Positions 1 through 7,590 of a DNA stretch of 12,405 bases are shown here, piece by piece. The notes under the pieces are model-generated. The model was not told the origin of the DNA, did no database searches, and worked only from the letters and a program-made list of their open reading frames with translations. How positions within the stretch are numbered: the stretch's first letter is position 1; each line of letters opens with the position of its first letter. This DNA comes from an uncultured Lachnospiraceae bacterium (lineage in GTDB: Bacteria; Bacillota; Clostridia; Lachnospirales; Lachnospiraceae). Both the position numbers and the translations under genes were made by a program. The stretch lies in NCBI GenBank assembly GCA_949283905.1, contig CASDUB010000098.1:1-12405 (forward strand), read 5' to 3'.

Positions 1-158
1 ATAATGCTGGCGAACGCTCCTGCTACCGCGCATACGACGGCGATAATCATGACAGGCAGATAATTTCTGCAATAACCTATAAGTTTTTTCAGAGACTCAA
101 CATCCGTTCTTTCATTTGACATTGATCTCATCTGTCCATGTCTCATTGGTCCCGACAT
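1..158 (-). CDS. ABC exporter subunit, N-terminal fragment (partner of the next gene)
   Basis: The gene starts at ATG 158-156 and runs off the window's left edge, leaving about 52 codons. The visible start is a soluble, Met/Gly/Arg-containing leader (MSGPMRHGQMRSM), then a short helix with LKKLIGYCRNYLP and the beginning of the first membrane segment (VMIIAVVCAVAGAFA). This N-terminus is typical of the second subunit of BmrCD/TM287-288-like heterodimeric exporters. The start codon lies 1 nt after the stop of the upstream ABC gene. Its Shine-Dalgarno AGGAGG (173-168) is inside that gene's last codons, so the two are probably translationally coupled. I infer that this subunit carries the canonical Glu/His nucleotide site, because its partner lacks one; that part lies outside the window. 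Confidence 0.85.
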   Translation of the reverse strand, partial: MSGPMRHGQMRSMSNERTDVESLKKLIGYCRNYLPVMIIAVVCAVAGAFASI

Positions 159-159
159 A

Positions 160-1908
160 TTACAATTCCTCCTCTGAAAGCTGCGAAAGCGCGATCTCCT
201 TATAAACGGCGCAGTTCTCAAGCAGCTCTTTATGTGTTCCGATTCCCGCTATCCTGCCTTCGTCAAGAACCATTATCTTGTCGGCATTCATGATAGTTCC
301 TATTCTCTGCGCGACGATTATAACAGTGGTATCCTTCAGATTCTCCTTCAGTGCCTTTCGCACAAGCATATCCGTCTTGTAGTCAAGCGCTGAAAATGTA
401 TCGTCAAATATCATTATCTCGGCGTTTTTAAATACGGCGCGGGCAATTGATATCCTCTGCTTCTGGCCGCCGGAAAAGTTTGTTCCGCCCTGTGCGACTC
501 TTTTCTTCACTCCTTCTTCAAATTCCGAAATAAAATCTGCGTTGGCTATCTCAATCGCTTTTAAAAGATGCGGATCGTTATCTTCGACTTCTTCTTTTGT
601 TCCGTAAGTTATATTTGACTTCAGATCGCCTCTGAACAATATCGCTTTCTGCGGCGCAACGGCTATCTTCTGTTCAAGCTGTTCCTCGGGATATTCTTTT
701 ACATTTACCCCGTCTATCAGAACCTCTCCTTTTGTCGCATCATAAAATCTCGGTATCATGTTTATGACGCTTGTTTTTCCCGAACCCGTCGCTCCGATAA
801 TCGCAAATGTTTCGCCTTTGTTTATCTTAAAACTGATATCGGACAGACATGGCTTATCAGCGTCTTTATACGAAAATGACACATTTCTGAATTCGACTGT
901 ACCCTGCTCCAATTCTTTTACTTTATCTTTTTTGTATGCAATGCTGCACTTTCTGTCGAGAACTTCTTCTATACGCTTCGCCGAAACCATTGTTCGCGGC
1001 AGTATAAAAAATATCATTATAAGCATCATAAATGCCATAACTACCTGAATGGCGTACTGTGTGAATGCAGTCATATTTCCCATTTCGGCAGCTTTATCAA
1101 GCAGCGGCGCACCCTCGATGACATATGCGCCTATCCAGTATATCGCAAGCGTAAGACCGCTCATGCAGAGCATCATGATAGGCATCAGAAGTCCCATTCC
1201 CCTGGCGGTAAAAAGCTGATTTTTTGTAACTTCGAGATTTACTTTTTCAAATTTTTCTTCCTGATAATCCTCGGCATTAAATGCGCGCACTACTCTGACT
1301 CCTGAGATGTTTTCGCGCGCCGTATCGTTCAATCTGTCCGTAAGTTTCTGTATTTTCTTAAATCTCGGATAACACAGCATGATGATCACGCCAAGCAAAA
1401 CGACTATTACCAGCACAGTTATAAATGTGGCGGCAGTCCACGCCATATTTGTAAAAGATATCTTGCTTATAGCCCAGATCGCAAGGATCGGAGCTTTGAT
1501 CATAACCTGCATTCCCATGGCAATAAGCATCTGCATCTGCACAACGTCATTAGTTGTTCTTGTGATAAGACTCGGCGTAGTGAAGTAATTGATCTCTTCA
1601 TCGCCGAAATCCGTTATCTTGTCAAACATCCTGATCCTGAGCGTCTTCGCAAAATTCGCAGCCACCTGCGCCGCGAAAAAGCCGCATAATACCGCCGCTC
1701 CCATACTGCACACAGCGCACAAAAGCATCGAGCCTCCGTTAACAAGAACATCGTGCATTTCTATATTTCCCATCGAAACGCTCTCTGTAAGTTTCTGCGT
1801 ATAATCAGGCATAGTGAGTTCGAGCCATACCTGCAAAATTACAAGCCCTATACAGATAAATATATATCCGACGTCTCTTTTGCTCAGATTTTTAAATATT
1901 TTTATCAT
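160..1908 (-). CDS. ABC multidrug-type exporter half-transporter with a degenerate ATP site
   Basis: This 582-residue protein has the layout of a type IV ABC exporter. A six-helix transmembrane domain (about residues 10-310, with hydrophobic segments near 14-30, 58-80, 130-150, 157-180, 243-265 and 285-304) is fused to a nucleotide-binding domain. Visible motifs are Walker A GATGSGKTS (372-380), Q-loop Gln420, signature FSGGQ (478-482), Walker B IMIFDD (498-503) and D-loop SALD (506-509). The usual catalytic Glu after Walker B is Asp503, and the switch His is Gln534 (VAQRIG). Both changes are known from the degenerate-site subunit of heterodimeric exporters such as TM287 and BmrC. It therefore probably works only with the next gene's product, exporting drugs or other amphiphiles. 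ATG 1908 has an AGGAGG 5 to 10 nt upstream and lies 30 nt after marR. The substrate cannot be read from the sequence. Confidence 0.93.
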   Translation of the reverse strand: MIKIFKNLSKRDVGYIFICIGLVILQVWLELTMPDYTQKLTESVSMGNIEMHDVLVNGGSMLLCAVCSMGAAVLCGFFAAQVAANFAKTLRIRMFDKITDFGDEEINYFTTPSLITRTTNDVVQMQMLIAMGMQVMIKAPILAIWAISKISFTNMAWTAATFITVLVIVVLLGVIIMLCYPRFKKIQKLTDRLNDTARENISGVRVVRAFNAEDYQEEKFEKVNLEVTKNQLFTARGMGLLMPIMMLCMSGLTLAIYWIGAYVIEGAPLLDKAAEMGNMTAFTQYAIQVVMAFMMLIMIFFILPRTMVSAKRIEEVLDRKCSIAYKKDKVKELEQGTVEFRNVSFSYKDADKPCLSDISFKINKGETFAIIGATGSGKTSVINMIPRFYDATKGEVLIDGVNVKEYPEEQLEQKIAVAPQKAILFRGDLKSNITYGTKEEVEDNDPHLLKAIEIANADFISEFEEGVKKRVAQGGTNFSGGQKQRISIARAVFKNAEIMIFDDTFSALDYKTDMLVRKALKENLKDTTVIIVAQRIGTIMNADKIMVLDEGRIAGIGTHKELLENCAVYKEIALSQLSEEEL

Positions 1909-1938
1909 GTCTTTCCTCCTGAATATTTTTGCCTTTTA

Positions 1939-2370
1939 TCACTCTTTTGTCTCCCGGAGTTCACATGCCGCTTTTTTTATTTCCTCGGCTATATCTAAAA
2001 ATGTGTTTATACGTTCAACCCCTACCGTCCTGATTATTTTTTCACTGTCAGTAATAAATTTTTCCTTTATTTCTGTAACGCATTTTTTGCCTTCCTGCGT
2101 CAATACGATATCGGCTTTACGTCCGTCTTCGGAATCCTTTTCCTTTCTGATCATTCCCTTTTCCTGAAGCTTTCTGATGATCACCGCGACACGCGCCGTA
2201 CTGATACCCAGCTTTTTGCTTATCTCTCCCGGCGTAACCGCTTTATCCTCTTCGAAGATAAACATCAGCGCATGCCTCACGCCGTCTTTTTTCATGTCAA
2301 ATACTTTAGATATATTTTTTGACCTGTACTCTTCAAGCCTTTTAAAAATCCTCTTTATATCTTCTTCCAA
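1939..2370 (-). CDS. MarR-family transcriptional regulator
   Basis: About 143 residues with the MarR winged-helix fold. An N-terminal dimerisation helix is followed by a helix-turn-helix (TPGEISKKLGISTARVAVII, about 46-65) and a wing carrying the family's D-x-R-like element (DSEDGRKADIVLT, about 79-91). The long C-terminal helices complete the dimer interface. I chose TTG 2370 as the start because GAGGTGG lies 5-6 nt before it. An in-frame GTG at 2379 would add three residues but lies inside that ribosome binding site and has no good one of its own. It is the first gene of an operon with the two ABC exporter genes, and a palindromic operator overlaps its promoter. It is therefore most likely an autorepressor relieved by a ligand, possibly a substrate of the pump (inference). 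Confidence 0.9.
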   Translation of the reverse strand: MEEDIKRIFKRLEEYRSKNISKVFDMKKDGVRHALMFIFEEDKAVTPGEISKKLGISTARVAVIIRKLQEKGMIRKEKDSEDGRKADIVLTQEGKKCVTEIKEKFITDSEKIIRTVGVERINTFLDIAEEIKKAACELRETKE

Positions 2371-2402
2371 TGTAACCACCTCGCCGTTTAAATAGCATAA
2401 AT

Positions 2403-2423
2403 TTACCTAACACCGTTAGATAA
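2403..2423. promoter_or_regulatory. Palindromic operator, probable MarR autoregulation site
   Basis: Inverted repeat with arms TTACCTAAC (2403-2411) and GTTAGATAA (2415-2423), spacer ACC, and one mismatch in nine. It overlaps the -10 box and the expected start point of the marR promoter, so a bound dimer would block initiation. The size and symmetry suit a MarR dimer. The assignment to this regulator is inferred from position. Confidence 0.7.
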
Positions 2424-2447
2424 TATCACTCCATATTTTTTTGTCAA
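2420..2447 (-). promoter_or_regulatory. Sigma-A promoter of the marR-ABC operon
   Basis: Read on the minus strand: -35 TTGACA (2447-2442, perfect consensus), a 16-bp spacer, and -10 TATTAT (2425-2420, 5/6). The predicted start is near 2413, inside the palindrome, leaving a leader of about 40 nt before TTG 2370. Confidence 0.75.
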
Positions 2448-2526
2448 CAGTGCACAATATCTTTTTATTATATTTTTATATTTTGCTGACACTTTGATCC
2501 GTTTTTTTCGCCTGTATCCTGTCTTC

Positions 2527-2555
2527 TTGACATTACTTTACTAATTATTTATATT
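2527..2555 (+). promoter_or_regulatory. Sigma-A promoter of the deoD operon
   Basis: -35 TTGACA (2527-2532, perfect), a 17-bp spacer, and -10 TATATT (2550-2555). The predicted start is near 2562, about 44 nt before the ATG. The AT-rich flanks and the strong AGGAGG at 2592-2597 suggest high expression. It is divergent from the marR promoter, with about 80 bp between the two -35 boxes. Confidence 0.8.
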
Positions 2556-2605
2556 TACAAAGTACAAATATACTTATAACTAATATTAATCAGGAGGAAA
2601 TATAT

Positions 2606-3331
2606 ATGTTTTCAACACCATCAGCTTGTATTGTCGCTGATAAAGACAAAGTAGCAAAAGCAGTTCTTATGCCCGGAGATCCTCTTCGCGCAAAATACAT
2701 TGCAGAAACATACCTTGAAGATCCGGTGCTCTTTAATGACGTAAGAAACATGCTTGGATATACAGGTACATACAAAGGCAAAAAGATATCTGTAATGGGT
2801 TCCGGAATGGGTATTCCTTCAGCAACACTTTACGCTCATGAGCTTTACACATTTTTCGATGTAGACTCTATCATCCGCGTCGGAAGCGCAGGAGCTTTTC
2901 TCGATGAAATGCATCCGAGAGATATCGTAGTTGCAATGGCAGCTTCTACAAACTCAAACTTCGCTCATCAGTATCAGTGGCCGGGAACGCTTGCAGCAAC
3001 GGCAGATTACGATCTTCTTACAGACGCCGTAAACATCTGCAAAGAGCGCGGAACAAAAGTACATGTCGGAAATGTCTTCTGTACAGATATGTTCTACAAC
3101 GCAAATCCGGATATTCCGGCAAAAGCCCGCGATCTCGGAATGCTCTGTGTTGAAATGGAAACTGCAGGTCTTTATCTTGAAGCTCTTGCATGCAAGAAAA
3201 AAGCTGTCAGCATCCTTTCTATTTCAGACCATATGTTCCGCTCTGAATATCTTTCTGCAGAAGAAATCCGCGAATCTTTCAATGAAATGATGATAGTCGC
3301 ACTTGAAACAGCATGGAAATCAATCGATTGA
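2606..3331 (+). CDS. deoD: DeoD-type purine nucleoside phosphorylase, divergent
   Basis: This 241-residue protein matches the hexameric DeoD-type nucleoside phosphorylases (usually about 235-240 residues), which split purine (deoxy)ribonucleosides with phosphate for salvage in the cytoplasm. Landmarks are GDPLRAKYIAE (24-34, phosphate-binding Arg28), RVGSAG (91-96, phosphate site), VEMET (182-186, ribose-binding Glu/Met) and SISDH (205-209, base-binding/general-acid Asp208). Two conserved positions look altered compared with E. coli DeoD as I remember it. Ungapped alignment of the N-terminus puts Cys8 where His4 normally reaches into the neighbouring active site. In the segment after Asp208 the catalytic Arg217 position is Ile221, with an Arg next to it at 222. 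The fold assignment is firm; substrate preference is less so. It is first in a two-gene unit with a DHHW lipoprotein. AGGAGG lies 8 nt before ATG. Confidence 0.9.
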   Translation: MFSTPSACIVADKDKVAKAVLMPGDPLRAKYIAETYLEDPVLFNDVRNMLGYTGTYKGKKISVMGSGMGIPSATLYAHELYTFFDVDSIIRVGSAGAFLDEMHPRDIVVAMAASTNSNFAHQYQWPGTLAATADYDLLTDAVNICKERGTKVHVGNVFCTDMFYNANPDIPAKARDLGMLCVEMETAGLYLEALACKKKAVSILSISDHMFRSEYLSAEEIRESFNEMMIVALETAWKSID

Positions 3332-3349
3332 TGATCAGATGAAAAAGAT

Positions 3350-4504
3350 ATGAAAAAGAAGATAACATGTTTTGCATTATGTTTAGCGCTTACTCCGGCA
3401 ATACTTTCGGCATGCAGCGGCGTACCTGAAAGTTCCGGAGGATCATACGTTCCGGAAAGCATTTCAGTTTCAGATACCGAAGAAACTTCCGTAAATTCCG
3501 GAATTCAGGACACGGAGAATACAGAAAATCCGCAAAGCCCCGCAGCCGAACCAACGGCTGCACCTACGCCTGTGCCCGATCCCGCGCCTGTCGACGGAAC
3601 AATCCACACATCGCTTACTGCCGTAGGAGATGTCTATATCGCTGAAAACAAAGCTTTCAGTCCGTATTACTACGCCGACGAAAGCGGCGATGCATTTTCA
3701 TCAATGCTCAACACAATATCGGAGCGTCTCGGTGAAAACGTGACTCTTTATAATATTCTGGCTCCTACTTCATTTGCCGTGTGCCTCAGCCCCGAAGTGC
3801 AGGCTGAGCTCGGCTGTTCAGACGAAGGATACGCTATAGACTATGTAAATTCTCGTCTTACCGACAGGATCGTTTCCGTAGATGTTCTCGATCAGCTGAT
3901 TAAATATAACGGAGAATATCTTTACTTCGGAACAGATCATCACTGGACACAGCTCGGCGCTTACTACACATACCGCGAGTGGTGCAAAGCCAAAAACATC
4001 ACTCCTCACGAACTTTCGGAATATAGTTACGCCGAATATCCGGGATTTCTCGGACTGTTTTATAATTACAGCGGAAACTCTGAAATTCTCGCGTCAAATA
4101 CCGATACGGTTCAGGCGTATATTCCGATCGCGACAAACGATATGACTGTAACAAATCCCGACGGTTCCGAATATGCCGATAACATCATTACGGACAAATC
4201 CAACAGCGACGCGGGTTCAAAATATTCGTGCTTTTTAGGCGGTGATCTTGCCTTGTGCAGTATCACCAATCCGAATATTTCCGACGGAAGCTCATGTTTG
4301 CTCGTAAAAGACTCCTTCGGAAACGCCTTCGCGCCTTTCCTTGTCGATCATTACGAAAATGTCTATGTTGTCGATCCGAGATACTATACGGGAAATCTGA
4401 CGTCGTTTGTTCAGGAACATAATGTATCGGATGTTATCATGCTTTATAATGTAGACCAGATCTTAGGTTCTACATCCGAACAGGTGCTTTCACTGTTTCA
4501 ATAA
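3350..4504 (+). CDS. DHHW-family (SGNH-like) surface lipoprotein
   Basis: 384 residues. A lipoprotein signal peptide (KKK n-region, hydrophobic core, lipobox LSAC with Cys22) is followed by a Ser/Thr/Glu/Pro-rich linker (about 23-85, with PTAAPTPVPDPAP), which would hold the domain away from the membrane. The rest is a DHHW domain: VGDVYIAEN near 92-100, the diagnostic DHHWT at 196-200 and LLVKDSFGNAFAPF at 317-330. This family is related to the AlgJ/AlgX-like SGNH enzymes that O-acetylate or otherwise modify polysaccharides, often beside an MBOAT acyltransferase. No MBOAT gene is in this window, so the substrate is unknown. The gene follows deoD by 18 nt and ends at a strong terminator, so the two are probably cotranscribed. 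No clear Shine-Dalgarno is visible. ATGAAAAAGA occurs twice in tandem (3339 and 3350); only the second copy is in frame, as the first hits TGA after four codons. Confidence 0.87.
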   Translation: MKKKITCFALCLALTPAILSACSGVPESSGGSYVPESISVSDTEETSVNSGIQDTENTENPQSPAAEPTAAPTPVPDPAPVDGTIHTSLTAVGDVYIAENKAFSPYYYADESGDAFSSMLNTISERLGENVTLYNILAPTSFAVCLSPEVQAELGCSDEGYAIDYVNSRLTDRIVSVDVLDQLIKYNGEYLYFGTDHHWTQLGAYYTYREWCKAKNITPHELSEYSYAEYPGFLGLFYNYSGNSEILASNTDTVQAYIPIATNDMTVTNPDGSEYADNIITDKSNSDAGSKYSCFLGGDLALCSITNPNISDGSSCLLVKDSFGNAFAPFLVDHYENVYVVDPRYYTGNLTSFVQEHNVSDVIMLYNVDQILGSTSEQVLSLFQ

Positions 4505-4516
4505 TTAAAAAACACA

Positions 4517-4566
4517 ATAGCCGCAGATGCAACCAAAGCTTATATGCTTTCAGCGCCTGCGGCTAT
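4517..4566. terminator. Bidirectional intrinsic terminator between convergent genes
   Basis: Ten-base-pair stem ATAGCCGCAG (4517-4526) with CTGCGGCTAT (4557-4566). Its 30-nt loop contains a second hairpin, AAAGC/GCTTT (4535-4539 with 4546-4550). On the plus strand an AT-rich ATTATTTTATTATT tract follows. On the minus strand TGTGTTTTTT follows. It can therefore end both the deoD-DHHW transcript and the radical SAM transcript, whose stop codon is only 2 nt away. Confidence 0.8.
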
Positions 4567-4568
4567 AA

Positions 4569-5465
4569 TTATTTTATTATTCCCGTTCCGTCAAATTCAG
4601 GTATGAAACTGTCAGACACTGTTCCGCCTTCCTGTATCATACACTGTTCTATTCCAAGTTCTATGGCGTAATCGACCGCCCTGTCGTATTCTCTTTCGGA
4701 AACGGCTCTGTTAAGTTCTTCAAACGGCATCTCTGATATCGGCGTGTACTGATTCATCAGCGATATCCATATCCTGTCACCGTAAGTACCGCTGAGATAT
4801 TCCAGTACTTTTTTAGTGTCCTTAAGGTTTCCCGGCATCATCAGATGTCTTACTATAACGCCCGATTTCATCATATCATTTTCAAATTTCGTTTTTGAAA
4901 CGGATACCATATAATCAAGAGCTTCCTTCGCGAAGTCAGGATAATCCGGGGCGTTAAAATATTTTTTACCGATTTCGGACGACAAAGTCTTAAAATCAGG
5001 CATCCATATATCAACCAGTCCCTCAAGCATCCTGAGCGTTTCTCTTTTTTCATAACCGCTGCTGTTCCATACGACCGGTATCTTTAAACCTTTTTTCTTT
5101 GCCATTGCGATTGCTTTTGCTATCCCCGGAGTGAAATGAGTACCGGTTACGAGATTAACATTGTGAGCGCCTCTTTCCTGCTGCTCAATAAAAATTTCAG
5201 AAAGTCTTTCTTCTGATATCTCGAATCCTATATTGTCACGCGAGAGCTCAATATTTTGACAAAACACGCATTTCATGGAACATCCCGAAAAAAACACAGT
5301 ACCGCTGCCGTTTTTACCTGATATAAACGGCTCTTCATACATATGAAGCCCGGCTCTCGCAGCTTTAATACGCGCCGTCTGTCCGCAGTATCCGGCCTTT
5401 TTCGTTCTGTCAACTTTGCAGTCTCTCGGACACAGTGTACAGTTTGAATATGATCCGTCTGCCAT
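4569..5465 (-). CDS. Radical SAM protein of the PflA-like/COG1313 type
   Basis: 298 residues. The N-terminus carries a cysteine set CTLCPRDC...GYC (Cys9, 12, 16, 27) that may bind metal. It is followed by the radical SAM cluster motif CSMKCVFC (Cys62, 66, 69), which binds the [4Fe-4S] cluster that cleaves S-adenosylmethionine. Later core segments include NLVTGTHFTP (near 100-109), VVWNSSGYE, VDIWMPDFK and GVIVRHLMMPG, in the order typical of proteins annotated as pyruvate-formate-lyase-activating-like (PflX/COG1313). No glycyl radical enzyme gene lies nearby, so activation of such an enzyme is not supported here, and the substrate is unknown. It follows the 58-residue cysteine-rich gene by 11 nt. 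Its own ribosome binding site is weak: the GGAGG seen is about 17 nt from the ATG, within the end of the upstream gene. Reinitiation is therefore plausible. Confidence 0.87.
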   Translation of the reverse strand: MADGSYSNCTLCPRDCKVDRTKKAGYCGQTARIKAARAGLHMYEEPFISGKNGSGTVFFSGCSMKCVFCQNIELSRDNIGFEISEERLSEIFIEQQERGAHNVNLVTGTHFTPGIAKAIAMAKKKGLKIPVVWNSSGYEKRETLRMLEGLVDIWMPDFKTLSSEIGKKYFNAPDYPDFAKEALDYMVSVSKTKFENDMMKSGVIVRHLMMPGNLKDTKKVLEYLSGTYGDRIWISLMNQYTPISEMPFEELNRAVSEREYDRAVDYAIELGIEQCMIQEGGTVSDSFIPEFDGTGIIK

Positions 5466-5476
5466 TTCGTAAAACT

Positions 5477-5653
5477 TCAGGCCTCCATCTCTTCAGCCAT
5501 CTTTTCAAACGATTTCATAAGATTTTCGTCGTTTTCGCAGTCTTTCATAAAACCTTTGAGTTCTTCAAGGATATCTCTTGGTTTTTGTCCGTCAACGATT
5601 TCAAAGTGACATCCGCCTCCGCATGTATTGCAGTCATGTGTACATTCAGACAT
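5477..5653 (-). CDS. Small cysteine-rich protein (58 residues), possible Fe-S or metal carrier
   Basis: The start ATG 5653 is chosen because AAGGAG sits 6-7 nt upstream; an in-frame ATG further upstream (5695) has none. The product begins MSECTHDCNTCGGGCHFEIV, a dense C-x3-C-x2-C-x3-C array (Cys4, 8, 11, 15). A charged, helical-looking tail with one more Cys (Cys39) follows: KPRDILEELKGFMKDCENDE and onward. I do not recognise a named family. The N-terminal array resembles the short cysteine leader found before the ATPase domain in many clostridial Mrp/NBP35-type Fe-S carrier proteins, but here no ATPase domain follows. It sits between two radical SAM genes on the same strand and is 11 nt from the downstream one, so a role in handling its Fe-S cluster is a reasonable guess. 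Confidence 0.75.
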   Translation of the reverse strand: MSECTHDCNTCGGGCHFEIVDGQKPRDILEELKGFMKDCENDENLMKSFEKMAEEMEA

Positions 5654-5721
5654 AATAATCTCCTTTTTAATTCTGTAAAAATTAATGTGCAGCATTGCGG
5701 TTTACCCCGCATTTCATGATA

Positions 5722-7572
5722 CTACTTTATTTTTCTTTTTCCGTCAATATGACGGCGTTTCGTATGTTCTATCTTTCTCGGCGGTATCAGACATTTCTTC
5801 CTGTCAAATCCTATCAGATCCGCCCTGCCGGATTTTAACAGCGCTTCTTTTACAAGATCATAATTTTCGGGTTTTCTGTATTGTATAAGCGCTCTTTGAA
5901 CCGCCTTTTCATGACTTGTTTTCGGAACATATACCTTTTCCATCGTTCTCGGATCCACGCCTGTACAGTACATTACCGTAGACAGCGTGGAAGGAGTCGG
6001 ATAAAAATCCTGAACCTGTTCCGGCATATATCCTAGATCCCTGATATATTCGGCAAGTTTTATCGCATCCTCGATATGCGATCCCGGATGCGACGACATC
6101 AGATACGGAAGCATATACTGGTTTAATTTAAGATCTCTGTTCAATTTATCAAATCTGCCGCAAAACTGCTTATACACCGGATATCCCGGTTTTCCCATAT
6201 ATTTTAAAACCCTGTCGGAAATATGTTCGGGAGCTACCCTCAGCTGTCCGCTCACATGGTATTTGCACAATTCTTTCAAAAAATCGGTTTTTTTGTCAGC
6301 CATAACATAATCAAACCTTACGCCTGATCTGACAAATACTTTTTTTACTTTTGGAATCGCCCTTAATTTTCTCAGCAGCGATATATAATCCGAATGATCC
6401 GCCACAAGATTTTTACACGGAGTCGGGAACAGGCACTGCCTGTTTTTGCATACTCCTTTTGTCATCTGCTTGTCGCAGGCAGGTCTTCTGAAATTTGCGG
6501 TAGGTCCGCCTACATCATGAATATAGCCTTTAAAATCCGGATCTTCCGTCATTTTCTTCGCTTCTTTTATCAGTGATTCATGGCTTCTGACCTGAACGAC
6601 CCTTCCCTGATGAAAAGTAAGGGCGCAGAAACTGCATCCTCCGAAGCATCCTCTGTTGCTTGTAAGCGAAAACTTAATTTCTTTTATTGCCGGAACTCCG
6701 CCGTCTTTTTTATAAGACGGATGAAACGTGTTCATATATGGAAGTTCATAAATATCGTCCATTTCATGCATTGTCAGAGGCCTTTGAGGCGGATTCTGAA
6801 CAATATATCTCTTCTCTCCGTATTTTTCGATCAGCGGCTTTGCCGAATAAAAATCAGTATTCTGATATTGGATATAAAAACTCTTCGCATAATTTAAGCG
6901 ATCTTTTACGAGCTCATCATATTCAGGAAGAAGTATGCCTTCATAAACATTGTCGATTTCCCTTGTTTTATAAACAGTGCCTCTGACAAAAGTAATATCG
7001 GAAATGTCCATACCGCTTTCAAGCGCCTCCGCTATCTCGACAACGGCAAGCTCCCCCATTCCGTACATCAGGATATCCGCACCTGAGTCCATAAGAACGG
7101 ATCGTTTGATCTTGTCCGACCAGTAATCATAATGCGCCAGTCTCCTTAAGCTTGCTTCAATACCGCCTATAAGCACCGGCTTATTTTTATATTTCCGTTT
7201 AATCAGATTGCAGTATACTATGGTCGCGTAATCCGGCCTTTTTCCGGAAACGCCGCCAGGAGTATAAGCGTCTTCATGGCGGCGTTTTTTATTGACGGTA
7301 TAGTGATTTACCATGGAATCCATATTTCCGGCGCTCACCAAAAAGCCCAGCCTGGGTTCTCCGAACTCCGTAATGCTCTCTTCATTTTTCCAGTCCGGCT
7401 GCGAAATGATCGCAACTTTAAAGCCGTGCGATTCCAGCACGCGGCTTATGATCGCCGGCCCGAATGAAGAATGGTCCACATATGCGTCTCCTATGACATA
7501 TACAAAATCAGGCCGTTCCCAGCCAATTTTTTTCATTTCTCTGTTTGTGATCGGTAAAAAACCCATAGACAT
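5722..7572 (-). CDS. ygiQ: YgiQ-family (UPF0313) radical SAM protein
   Basis: 616 residues matching the YgiQ family. The N-terminal region FLPITNREMKKIGWERPDFV...GDAYVDHSSFG (about 5-38) and IGGIEASLRR (135-144) form the cobalamin-binding-like fold seen in this group. SNRGCFGGCSFC (305-316; Cys309, 313, 316) binds the radical SAM cluster. The C-terminal half contains SSHPGSHIEDA and the conserved QDFYPTPSTLSTVMYYTG-like segment (near 522-540, here with MYCTG). The biochemical function of the family is not established, as far as I know. Two starts are possible: ATG 7572, only 3 nt after GGAG, and ATG 7566, which has better spacing (9 nt) from it. The gene lies 60 nt downstream of nfnB across a strong terminator. 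No convincing separate promoter is visible, so it may be read by leakage or from a promoter inside nfnB. It is 68 nt upstream of the cysteine-rich gene. Confidence 0.92.
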   Translation of the reverse strand: MSMGFLPITNREMKKIGWERPDFVYVIGDAYVDHSSFGPAIISRVLESHGFKVAIISQPDWKNEESITEFGEPRLGFLVSAGNMDSMVNHYTVNKKRRHEDAYTPGGVSGKRPDYATIVYCNLIKRKYKNKPVLIGGIEASLRRLAHYDYWSDKIKRSVLMDSGADILMYGMGELAVVEIAEALESGMDISDITFVRGTVYKTREIDNVYEGILLPEYDELVKDRLNYAKSFYIQYQNTDFYSAKPLIEKYGEKRYIVQNPPQRPLTMHEMDDIYELPYMNTFHPSYKKDGGVPAIKEIKFSLTSNRGCFGGCSFCALTFHQGRVVQVRSHESLIKEAKKMTEDPDFKGYIHDVGGPTANFRRPACDKQMTKGVCKNRQCLFPTPCKNLVADHSDYISLLRKLRAIPKVKKVFVRSGVRFDYVMADKKTDFLKELCKYHVSGQLRVAPEHISDRVLKYMGKPGYPVYKQFCGRFDKLNRDLKLNQYMLPYLMSSHPGSHIEDAIKLAEYIRDLGYMPEQVQDFYPTPSTLSTVMYCTGVDPRTMEKVYVPKTSHEKAVQRALIQYRKPENYDLVKEALLKSGRADLIGFDRKKCLIPPRKIEHTKRRHIDGKRKIK

Positions 7573-7590
7573 ACGCTCCGTTTTTATGCG

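Noticed and set aside
1814..2167. A 117-codon plus-strand frame opposite the ABC gene and marR.
   Set aside because: Antisense to two well-supported genes, rich in Ser/Phe/Ile as expected from reverse reading of AT-rich coding DNA, and without a promoter or ribosome binding site.
5477..5653. The cysteine-rich peptide as a sactipeptide or other RiPP precursor modified by the adjacent radical SAM enzyme.
   Set aside because: The cysteines are in the N-terminus, not a C-terminal core. The radical SAM protein shows no SPASM-type or leader-recognition domain, and no exporter or protease is adjacent.
5696..5711. TGCGG/CCGCA hairpin after ygiQ as a terminator.
   Set aside because: The stem is only 5 bp and no T tract follows immediately, so it is too weak to call.
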